A stretch of 64,000 nucleotides of DNA, taken from positions 1 to 64,000 of the forward strand of contig JAEBUN010000004.1 of the NCBI GenBank assembly GCA_023014365.1, in the 5' to 3' direction. Positions 55,269 to 64,000 of this stretch are shown here, one piece after another. This DNA is from Lepiota brunneoincarnata (lineage: Eukaryota; Basidiomycota; Agaricomycetes; Agaricales; Agaricaceae). The translations under genes and the position numbers were made by a program. Numbering within the stretch: the first letter of the stretch is position 1; each line of letters begins with the position of its first letter. The notes under the pieces were generated by a model. It ran no database searches, was not told where the DNA came from, and saw only the letters and a program-made list of their open reading frames with translations.

Positions 55269-58200
55269 ATAGGGACTGTCAGGGACCTAGGAGATTGCGG
55301 AGAGCATGTCGTGTCTGGTCACAGAATGTATTTTGTAGTTACATTCTTGTTGACTCTATACTAGAACAATTCAAAGACGATGTGGATATGTTCTTACTGC
55401 AGGAGCCGCCTTGGCGCTCCATCCGTCGCGTTCCGTCTTCCTCTGACCCTGACAGGGATGAGGTGGTCGGGGCACCCAAGCATCCAGAGTGGCTGTGCCT
55501 ATTCTGCCCTCCTTCTTCCCCAGATCAGCCTCCTCGGGTTATGGCGTATGTGCATAACCAGATGATGCGGCTCCGGCCCTTGCTTTGATGTGACATTGTC
55601 GATCACCGTGACATCATGGCCATCTCCATGTTCCTGCATGGGGAGGCTGTGTACTTTTTCAATGTCTACTCGGATGACAGGCAGTCAGGCATTTGCTATC
55701 TTGCAGATGCCGTCGACTCCCTCCTGCAGTGCACCCTCATGTCGGGGGACTTTAACTGCTGCTCGCCGCAGTGGAACCCATGGGCTCCCCACAATCCCGC
55801 TGCTGCCACCTCCCTGCTGGAAACGGCAGACTCGTTGGGCCTGGACCTCTTGCTCCCTGAGAACCCTGGCCCCACACATTTCCCCTTTGAGGAGGGGCTA
55901 GCTTCTACCATGATTGACCTCATGTTTGTGAGGGCGGCTGCAGGCCATCTGCTGCTTCCCACACGGTGTCCCGATCTGCGGGGTCAATCTGATCATTGCC
56001 CCCTTCGGATCATTATCCCTCTGGAAGCCTTTGAGGAGGCTGTACCCAGGCACTCGCTGAAGCAGGGTTCGGACGAGAAGGCCGAGTTCCTAGCTGAGGT
56101 CTCGACAGGGCTTATGGGCCTGGACCATCCAGACCTGGGCTCATCTGACAGGATCAACGAGGTGGCCCTGGCTATCTCTGCGGTCTTCTCCGAGGCGTGG
56201 CTTGCCCACTCCAAGGAGATTTGCATCGTCTCACAGTCTAAACCATGGTGGGATGATGAGTGCTTGTGCACTTACGCAGTGTACTCCCGGTCTTGGGACC
56301 GGATGCTCGCACATTCAAGCAGACCTGGAAGGCCGCCAAGCGCAAGTTCTTCGATGAGCGCATCGAGGAGATTGCCTCTACCAACAAGCACCCCTGGGAC
56401 CTGATGGACTGGGTTAGGGCGCGCAAGTTGCCCCCCTGCGAGGCGATCCGCTATCAGGATCGCCCCTGCAACACTCTCGAGGAGCTCTGGGAAGGGCTTC
56501 ATGGTTCTTACAATACCGCTAACGACCGCCCGGTCAACATTGGGGTTCTTGATCAGATTGATCCGCTCCCACCGCGGGAGTGGCCAGTCTTCTCCGACAT
56601 GGAGATGCACGAGGCCTTGCGTATGTGCTCCTCTTTGTCTTCACCCGGTCCAGACCACATTACGTGGATGCACCTCAAGTCCATTCTGGCAGGCCCGACA
56701 ATCACCCATCTGGTCTGTCAGATTGCTGATGCCTGCATGGCGTGTGGGCATTGGCCTTGTCACTTTAAGGAGAGTGTGTCGGTTATCATACCGAAGCCGG
56801 GCAAGCCCTCCTACTCCACTCTAAAGGCGTTCAGACCGATCGTCCTTCTTAACACTCTTGGTAAGCTTATCGAGAAAATGATCGCGTGCCACTTGCAGTT
56901 TGAGGCTGTCAAGTTTGGTGTGTTCCATCCGAACCAGTTCAGTGGTGTGATCCAACGGTCCACCGAGGATGCTGGTGCCTACCTTGTGCACCTTGTCTGT
57001 GCTGGGTGGGCTCGCGGGTTGAAGACGAGTGTTCTCACCTTTGACATCGCACAGTTCTTCCCATCCCTGAACCATGGGATGCTTCTCGCAGTTCTGGCTC
57101 AGCAGGGGTTCTCCCCTTGTGTGGGCCGGTTCTTCGCTTCTTATCTCACGGGGAGGTTTACCAGCTACACCTGGAACTCCTTCCTGTCTGAACCGTTCCG
57201 GGCAGAGGTGGGGGTGGGCCAGGGGTCTGCCCTCTCACCCGTCCTGTCCAGCCTCTACCTGGCTCCTGCCATGTATATTATCGAGTGGAGACTCCCTCAA
57301 CCAGGCCTCTCACTCCTGTCTTACATCGATGATGGTACCATCATGGCGCAGGCCTGGGACCTGGACGCTAACTGCGTCCTGCTCCGCAGATCTTACGAGG
57401 TTGTCCATGACACCTTTACCCAGTTTGCACTAGTTGTGGAGCACGACAAGTCCAAGCTCTTCCACTTCTCATGGGATCGTTCCGGTGAGAACCCCCCGGT
57501 GGACTTGGGGTTTCCCCCATTCACTGGCGCCACTCCTCTCCGGCCCAAGACCTATTGGAGGTACTTGGGCTTCTACTTCGATCGCGCCCTTACGTTTAAG
57601 GAGCATGTTCACTTCTACTCTACCAAGGCTATTTCCACAGTCAAGACCATGGGGATGCTTGGTAATTCTATCCGGGGGCTTCTGCCAGACCAGAAGCGCC
57701 TTCTTTATCGGTCGTGTGTGGTTCCTATAGCCACGTATGGCTTCCGCTTGTGGTACTACCGGGGCGCCAGGTGTAAGGGCGCTTTGGACCACCTTCGCCG
57801 GATGCAGCATCAGGCTGCACTCTGGATCACTGGCGCCTTTAGGACGTCGCCCGATGGGGGGGTTGGGGCCATTGTGGACCTGATCCCCATTCATCTTCAT
57901 CTCCGGAAGCTTCGTGACCATGCCGAGTTGTGGTACACCACACTTGCTCCAGGTCACCCCGTTCATGCCCTCCTTGGCTGGGGCTACAGCGGTGATCTCC
58001 AGTCTCACACCCAGTCTATAGCCAGGCTCCCTCCCCACAAGTTGATCAAGGTGAAGGAGCCTGTTGTTGACACTAACCAGCGTCTTGCCGCCCTCGCCGG
58101 GCCTTTCGACGCGGTTGCGCTGGAGGCTTGGCCGGGGCGCCATCTCTTGGACGTGTACCCGGGGCAGGTCCACTTCCATTCCTACGACTGGGGGGCGGAG

Positions 58201-59145
58201 GATGCCCTTGCGGCCCATGTTGCGGCTCTTGACCAGGTTCTCACCCAGGTGCAGGCCAATCCGGAGGTTCTGGTGGCAGCAACGGATGCAAGTCTGCTGC
58301 CCCGCCGGGTCCACCAGGCGGTTTCGGCTGCCCAGATTTTCCGGGGGCTGGACTGCATTCATGCGGTCCGGCTGCCGGGGGGGAAGGTTATGGCTCCTGA
58401 GGCCGAGCTTTTCGCCATCTGACTGGCAGTGTCCAAGGCAGTTTCTGTCAAGGGCACTGCTGGCCTGGTCCTATTCACCGACTCGATAGCTTCAGCCAGG
58501 TGGGTGGTGGACCCTTCGGTGCATTCCACCCAGGGTCACTCCTTGGCAGTCTGTTGCCTTCTCGCTGGGTGGTTTGCCGGGGGGCTGGCCTGCTCCGTCC
58601 ATTTCTGGGAGGTCCCTTCGTGTGCGAAGTGGCCTTTCCACACTCAGGTACATGACTTTGTGAAGTTGTTGCCTCCCGTTGGGGTAGGGGCTCGTCCCCG
58701 GGCCTCACTTGACTACCTCCGCAAAGAGGAAGTACGGTCGTGTCAGGACCGCTGGATCAATTTGTTCCAGGATCCTAACCATCGCAGGTATAGTTTCCTC
58801 CAGCTCGCCAGGGACGATGACCGTCCCCTACAGCCCACGTATCTCCACGGTGGGGCCTGGATCCCGCACACTCATTTGGTGTCTCTGATGGCCCGGATGA
58901 CGCACGCTATACTCAATCACACACCAATAGGGGGCTATCGGAGGTGCTTCTTCCCACAGGAGGATTATTCCTGCCGCTGCGGGTTTCAGGAGGAGACCTG
59001 TGAGCATGTGTTCCAGAGCTGCCCCAGGCACTCCATGGTGGGGGTCCCAGCTACAGTCGAGGCCCTCATTGCTTTCCTCGAGGCATCCCTGATGGTGTTC
59101 ATGTTTGCTGAGAGGGCCGGGCCCCCCCCGGGGGGTATTGGCTAG
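55265..59145 (+). pseudogene. L12 ORF2: endonuclease-RT-RNase H, broken
   Basis: ATG 55265 starts MNRDCQGPRRLRRACRVWSQ. The endonuclease has FLLQEPPW, SGDFNCCSPQW, TMIDLMFVRA and SDHCPLRI. TGA at 55586-55588 (CGA in others) and a small deletion near 56299 break the frame. RT from about 56300 shows FRPIVLLNTLGKL, FDIAQFFPSLNH, GVGQGSALSPVLSSLYLAP and LSYIDDGTIMAQ (YIDD). RNase H has VAATDASLLP, AELFAI (then TGA at 58420-58422), VLFTDSIASA and PSCAKW. The knuckle is CRCGFQEETCEHVFQSC. It ends GGIG-stop at 59143-59145. It belongs to the Tad-like type with RNase H after RT. Confidence 0.9.
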
Positions 59146-59530
59146 TAGCTCTGCCTGGCGCCCAGTCAGGTCCAGGCCGGGGTGTTGGTTATTCCCCCGC
59201 CGCCTTCGGGCGGCGTGTAGGGATTTACATGGGAATTGACCCCTAACCCCTATTAGGGGGGGGGACCTTGCTCCGGTCTGGTTCCTGCGCTGCACGCTGG
59301 GCGGCGGCTGTCTTCCCACCTCCATTCGTTTGGGGTGGCTTCATCCTGGGCATGGGGAAATGCATGCCTGCATCCACGGTCATGCGTTGTATGCACAGAT
59401 ACCCTGTAGTGTATGGCTTGGTCGGTTGTACTGTAGTACATTGCTGCACATGGCCTCCCTGCACGGCCCGTGTAATAAATTGGAGATTTAAAAAAAAAAA
59501 AGAAAAAAAAAAAAAAAGCATATGATGAGT

Positions 59531-60945
59531 TGCGCAGGACAGATACAGTGCAAATACAAGTCAAAAGAATACCCAAAGTCAGGGAATACCTGAAAACAGG
59601 GGGCAGTAGCGCAGCTGAAGGCTTGGATGAGCCAGATCTGCGTAAGCTTAAGCATATGGTGAAGCATTTCTTCTTGGACGAAGAGGGGAGACTGTATAGG
59701 ATGAGCCCTAGCAGTCAGCATCAGGTAGTAGTGGATAAGGAGCAACATATGTATATGTTGCGAGCCAGCCACGACTTCCTAGGACACAGGGGAATATACA
59801 CAACCACTAAGCTTATAACGCAGAGGTTCTGGTGGCCAGAAGTTGAAGGGGATGTAGCTTGGTATGTGCAATCGTGCCATCTATGCCAGCAATGGCAAAA
59901 GGTGATCATTGAGACACCGCCAATAGTAACGCCCACGCCATCAATATTCCAAGTGCTACATGTGGACACACTACATATGACGCCAAGTTCTAATGGGTGT
60001 AGTTATATTGTGCATGGAAGGTGTGGACTATCATCCTGGATGGAGGCAAAAGCATTGAGAAAAGAGAATGCCAGTTCGATCGTGCAGTGGTTATTTGAAG
60101 ATATCATTTGCCAATGGGGCTGTATAGTGAAGATTGTCATGGACAATGGTTCTCCATTTAAGAAAGCTGTTCAGTGGCTGGATGAAAAATATGGGATAAA
60201 GGGAGTAACGATATCTCCTTACAATTCCAAGGTAAACAGGATTATTGAGCAACCCCACTGGGATGTGCGACAAATGTTGTACAAAGCTACAGATGGAGAT
60301 GTCAAAAAGTAGTATTGGCACCTACCGCACATTATGTGGGCAGATTGGATCACCATTAGAAAGGGAATGGGGTGTTCCCCGTACTTTTTGGTAACCAGAG
60401 CGCACCCGACACTACCTTTGGATGTCAAAGAGGCCACTTGGCTAGTGCAGCTACCGAATAAGTACTTGACCATGGCCAAGTTGATAGGATATCGAGCTCA
60501 GGCTTTAGCAAAACATGTTTAGCATGTTGAGGAGATGCGTCAGCATGTTTCAGACACTAAGCTTAACAAGGCTTGGGAGATGGAACAACAAGCAGCACAT
60601 AAGATAAAAGATTATTGCTTCAGCCCAGGAGATTTAGTATTAGTGCAAAATACAGCAATAGAGAGCTCAGCAGACAGGAAGATGAAACCCAGGTATCTAG
60701 GACCCATGGTGGTCATATCTAGATCAAAGGGAGGATCTTATATCCTGGCAGAGTTGGACAGTTCTGTATAGCAAAATAAAGTGGCGGCGTTCAGAGTAAT
60801 TCCCTACTTAGCCAGAAAACATATGCTGTTGCTGCTGGAGTTACAAGAGTTGATAGATCTGTCGCCAGAGGGACTGAAGACCCTGGAAGAGACTACTGAG
60901 GATGAGCCTAGTGACAGATGGGAGCCAGAAGAGTTGGGAGGATAG
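59531..60945 (+). pseudogene. pol: E2 pol, integrase part, broken
   Basis: E2 pol resumes after the L12 TSD. The zinc site is HDFLGHRG and CHLC. The catalytic core has HVDTLHM, VMDNGSPF and RIIEQPHW as D, D and E. The C-terminal GPY/F-type module reads [13 protein letters not shown] stops at about 60310, 60520 and 60768 each replace sense codons of E1 (two TGG, one AAG). The frame ends at TAG 60943-60945. Five TAAGCTTA copies lie in or just after this segment. No chromodomain was seen. Confidence 0.9.
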
Positions 60946-61021
60946 AAAAAACCTGATATTGTGGACAGAACTATCTACTTATCGAAGGAAAACTATCCTA
61001 GGGACTGTAAAAGTGTTAAGC

Positions 61022-62479
61022 TTAAGCGGGGGAGGGCTTGTTCAAGTCAGAAAGGTTGCGCAAAAGACTTTTGAGATGGATGCGCTCTTGAATAAGGAAT
61101 TGGAACCTCTTTAAGTTAGCTTTGAGCAAGGGAATAGCCTCGATGAAGTCCCAGCTGAGTGAATTGAGGTTGCATTTGACAGACCGAGCATTGTCACTGC
61201 AAGATTCGGACTTGTACTCATCGCGAGAGTGAGACAGGAGGTTTTGGAGTTCCTGGAGCAAACGAGCTGCCCGGGACAAGTGTCAGAACCACTAAGCTTA
61301 GTGAACAGAAGTGAGAAATTGCCCACCGGATAAGCCTGCAAAGGTGCACTCATTGGAAGCAGACTCAGTATGGGCACGCTTGGCAGTATTGGCGCTGGCT
61401 TTGGCTAGAACCTGTTCAGCCTGGACATAACAGCAGTGTTTAGTGTTCATATTGGGAACTTGACAATAGGGAAGAAGACGGACGGTGCCTTTAGACAATG
61501 AGGACTTTTTGACGGTCTCCTAAAGAGGGAGGAAGTCAGAATCAGTGGTTGGGGGGAGTGGAGCTGGTGCACCACATCGGAAGTAGACAAATGATGCTTG
61601 CGATAAGGCAGAACTACACGAACCTCTTCGACGATAGCTTGAGAGACCTCCTCATCAACCATCATGTCCTGAAGGCAAGCAATGATCTCAGCCAATGTAA
61701 TAGGTTGAGAAACAGCTAGATTACCATGTCAGCACCAGTTGCTTGGGAGTTGGAGGCACTGTTCATACTCTCCGCAGGCTCAGTATCAGTGTCTACCACA
61801 ACAGTAGCAGAGACAGGGGCCTTGCGACCCTTGCGAGGCTAAGCTTATACATGAGAAGATGTTTAGAGCCAAAAGAATGCTAAGCTTACGCGTTTGGGGA
61901 CAGCAGAGCCTTCAGCAACATTAGAGGAAGGAGAGCCAGTCATGGATGATGGGTTCTGAGCCTCTTCGGTCTGGGTTTTGTGGGATTCTTCAGAGCGAAC
62001 GCGATTAATGTGGCTACAGCACTCAGAGAGCGCCTTATAGATTGCGGGCATCTCATAAGATGAATGGTAGTTGTTTTGGTAAATTTTGTAGAGCTTACGA
62101 ATACAGAAGACGTAGTCCTGGTTGACATAAAGCTTGATAGCCTCGTTATCCTCTGATAACGCTTCAATATAAGCAGACTAGAAATGATTGAGGAATGGTG
62201 AGAGAAGCATGGAAAGAATAGACATACCCCAGGGGCATTGAACGCAAGGAGAGCCTTCTCAACGAGGGGACGAGCAACTTGACCATTTTGCAGGCGCTGA
62301 AGACGACCTTTGGTGTTGCTGATGAGATCATCGAACTCAACTTGAAGGTTGGGGATAGACGAAGCTATTTTCTTACAAAGAATGTCTGCTAGAATGAGGT
62401 GTCGCTCCCTTACTTTTATAAGAAAAGGCTGGGGGCAGTAATGATGAATCATGACGAGGGGATGAAAAGCACCCTCCAC
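61022..62479 (-). pseudogene. E2 antisense gene B homologue, decayed
   Basis: It matches E1 gene B segment by segment. Exon 1 (62479-62228) with LVEKALLAFNAPG is followed by a GTATGT...CTAG intron (62227-62178). Exon 2 from 62177 starts SAYIEALSED, exactly as E1 exon 2 starts LLFIQALPD, in the same phase. Later parts include VVVDTDTEPAESM, KGTVRLLPYCQVPNMNTK (E1: STIRLRYSQVPGMDLK) and a C-terminal helix ending LRNLSDL (E1: LRNLSK). Stops and unclear middle exons suggest decay. The intron after exon 2 is bounded by TAAGCTTA copies at 61881 and 61840. Confidence 0.72.
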
Positions 62480-62489
62480 CCTAAGCTTA

Positions 62490-63045
62490 TGACCTAAGAG
62501 GCCTAGGAAACCTGTAATCTTGAGTAGCCAGCCTTTGACAGACTAGCTGAACCATGGTTGCCTTATTAGGTAACATGTTGCCAGGGTCTCACGGTTATCA
62601 GTGTGCACAGGGATTCTGATGGAACAGTGAGGGCACCGATTTCAATTTGGCTAAGGGGAGATGGGCCCCAAGTGGCGCTTCAGTTTTGTTTGACATGACC
62701 TTTTTCGCAGCAAACACCGTGTACAGGCTGGTTCGGGTCCGGGCTTGTAAGAAAACTAGAATGGATGACCGGGTCACTACGCGTTGCAGGTCATGGCGCA
62801 CTGAGATGTCAATAAACATCACTGATAGATCAGAGAGGCATATAATGAGTATATAAGTGACTGGCAACCTAAACTAGCTTAGGAGTCTCCCAGGAGGTCT
62901 TTAGCTTAGCTTTAGGAGATGACAAGAAAGTCAGAAGCAGTTTAGCTTAACTCAGTAGGAGACAAGGAACAAAAAGATGACTATTGGGATATATATACAT
63001 GACAAGATTATATACTACATCCAAGAAGTAAACTAGGCACAGAGA
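62490..63045. other. E2 intergenic region between antisense gene homologues
   Basis: About 550 bp between the E2 counterparts of genes A and B. A TAGCTTAGCTTTAGGAG-like stretch occurs near 62901, but no exact palindrome. No coding sequence was recognised. Confidence 0.4.
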
Positions 63046-64000
63046 TCACTCAAGGTCTTCTAGAACAGACTCTGGATCCTGACTTATCGGGAAAGCGAGG
63101 AAGAGAAGCAATTTGAGCTCCTCAAATTCCTCATATGTCGGGACCCCCAGAAAGTTGTTGGTGAACTCAAAGAACGCCCGGACATCTTCAAGGGAGTCAG
63201 CCATACCCATCTCTACAAAGGCCATGTCGTTACCGTCCAAGGCAGTCCTGGTAGCTTGCATCTCCTGGATGAATTGGTAAACTACACAGCGGTGGTGAAA
63301 CACCGAAGCCTTGTAAGCGACGTGGTTTGCCTCCAGGCTGACCAAGCTAGAGGACACAACATGCGTGAATGCAGCCAGATCTAGAAAAATAAAGAGAATA
63401 AGAAAAGGGAAAAATAGTGAACAGAGAAACTTACGGTATTCACTGGTCAGTGAGGATGTGACCAGGGCATTTGCAACACTGGCCGAAACCTAGGGATGGT
63501 CTGTGAAGGTATAAGGGTAGTTGTACAAGTCACAGCTGTGATACTTCTTACCCTTGCCCAGAGGCTCGCACTCCAACTTACAAGCAGCACAAGAAGGACA
63601 CCGAGACCGAGGTGGCACATATTGGAGCAGATGTCAAAGCCGTCAGTAAGGAACCACGAGAAAACTTGGAGAACGTACCGAAAGCTAGCTAGCTGCCAGC
63701 AGCCTAGGAAAGTCCTCACAAAAGAGTGGGACTGGGTGCCGGTATCCATGGTCCTGAATAATTTTGGCCTCAGAGCACCGAACGCGAGCCCGGGGAACGT
63801 ATTTCTTTGTCCACGTGTTGGAACTCTTCTTGGACAAAAGGATGCGCTTTTGACGCGACGGGCCAGCATGAGGAGACTCTTGAGGGATCTCTGGAACCAC
63901 CGGGCTAAGAGAACGAGAAGGAACAGGAGACGGTGAAGCCAAAAGCAAGTCTTGAAAAACAAACGCCGGCTCCTGAGGAATGGGAGATGGCTCCAGGAGA
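63046..64000 (-). pseudogene. E2 antisense gene A homologue, decayed, cut by window edge
   Basis: The last exon (63380-63046) holds GNDMAFVEMGMADSLEDVRAFFEF, matching E1 AGMAATADAVNFFDVL. It begins after an intron (donor GTAAGT near 63434, acceptor CTAG) at the same phase-1 position as in E1. The preceding exon has CPSCAACKLECEPLGKGKKYHSC, the counterpart of the six-Cys cluster, with an in-frame TAG near 63490. Further upstream, SRSLSPVVPEIPQESP and AKIIQDHGYRHPVPLFCED align with the E1 N-terminal exons. It lacks the Pro-rich tail of E1 gene A. The 5' end may lie beyond 64000. Confidence 0.68.

Larger units (their letters stand above)
52959..59516 (+). mobile_element. L12: full-length LINE-A (6.6 kb)
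   Basis: It starts CATCCCTTCTTGG at 52959 and ends in an A-rich tail (59491-59516). It is flanked by the 14-bp TSD AGCATATGATGAGT (52945-52958 and 59517-59530). It interrupts E2 pol. Order: 5' UTR of about 118 bp, ORF1, ORF2 and a 3' UTR of about 345 bp. Together with L4 it defines the family's full length. Confidence 0.95.
46158..62489. repeat. Dispersed palindrome TAAGCTTA, 23 copies in E2
   Basis: Exact copies start at 46158, 46702, 47196, 47216, 47708, 47909, 49359, 49431, 50588, 50709, 51029, 51086, 52285, 52825, 52878, 59643, 59808, 60558, 61017, 61293, 61840, 61881 and 62482. Several extend to longer perfect palindromes: 14 bp CACTAAGCTTAGTG at 46158 and 61293, 16 bp ACGCTAAGCTTAGCGT at 47708, and 12 bp at 47909 and 49431. 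None lies in the last 1.5 kb. E1 has one exact copy (11283). The span given also contains L12, whose single copy (56862) is native to LINEs and not counted. Confidence 0.92.
45978..64000 (+). mobile_element. E2: second giant Ty3/gypsy element, 3' end outside window
   Basis: It has the same plan as E1: long LTR, identical type of PBS, gag, pro, RT-RNase H-integrase and antisense genes A and B in the same order. Protein identity to E1 is moderate, so it is a different family of the same group. It is split by LINE L12 (52959-59516, TSD copy to 59530). Many stops show it is dead. The extent within the window is about 11.5 kb without L12. Confidence 0.92.

Noticed and set aside
60219..60479. Antisense open frames opposite integrase as further accessory genes
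   Set aside because: They overlap conserved integrase codons and have no counterpart pattern beyond what the sense protein dictates.

Overview
The window looks like a repeat-filled, gene-poor stretch of a fungal genome, most likely a basidiomycete (Agaricomycetes-like). Four things point there: intron-bearing genes with 52-73 bp introns and CTAAC/CTGAC branch sites, Tad-like LINEs with a C-terminal RNase H, Tc1/mariner DD34E transposons, and a Ty3/gypsy reverse transcriptase with a YIDDVPIRGP-type motif. I found no ordinary host gene, tRNA, rRNA or CRISPR array. Nearly every base belongs to a transposable element nested in another one, and many ages can be ordered from target-site duplications (TSDs).

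Layout. 1-2053: 3' end and LTR of an LTR element (E0) that runs off the left edge; its LTR is split by a Tc1-like transposon (T1, 304-1905). 2054-5274: LINE-A copy L1 (+), which carries E0 and lies next to the minus-strand copy L2. 5275-5952 and 23656-25336: L2 (-), split by the giant Ty3/gypsy element E1 (5953-23655, 17.7 kb, 1.87 kb LTRs, 4-bp CTGA TSD). E1 itself contains a second Tc1-like element (T2, 19829-21434). 25337-34185: L3 (+), split by the full-length LINE L4 (-, 27276-33842; 15-bp TSD). 34186-39021: a second LINE family (LINE-B), split by L6. 39022-41131: L7 (-), split by a solo LTR (39138-40176). 41132-45977: a LINE-B scrap, then L8, L9, L10 and L11. 45978-64000: a second, divergent member of the E1 group (E2, 3' end beyond the window), split by the full-length LINE L12 (52959-59516; 14-bp TSD).

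How the genes work together. E1 and E2 share gag, an aspartic protease, RT-RNase H and integrase. In both, these lie in three reading frames joined by two conserved -1 slippery sites (GGGTTTY, then AAATTTT), a gag/pro/pol plan like that of betaretroviruses. Downstream of pol, both carry two accessory genes on the opposite strand. In E1 both antisense genes remain open after splicing (5 exons, 420 aa with a six-cysteine motif; 6 exons, 363 aa), although gag and pol of the same copy are broken. Homologous, decayed versions sit at the same place in E2 with at least two intron positions conserved. E1 also has three tiny single-pass membrane-protein ORFs between pol and the antisense genes.

E2 holds a second oddity: the 8-bp palindrome TAAGCTTA occurs 23 times in about 11.5 kb of E2 DNA (about 0.2 expected by chance), in LTR, gag, pol and antisense genes, but only once in E1. 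The antisense gene pair and this dispersed palindrome are the best candidates for an undescribed system. All coordinates, splice sites and alignments were read by eye; no search was run.
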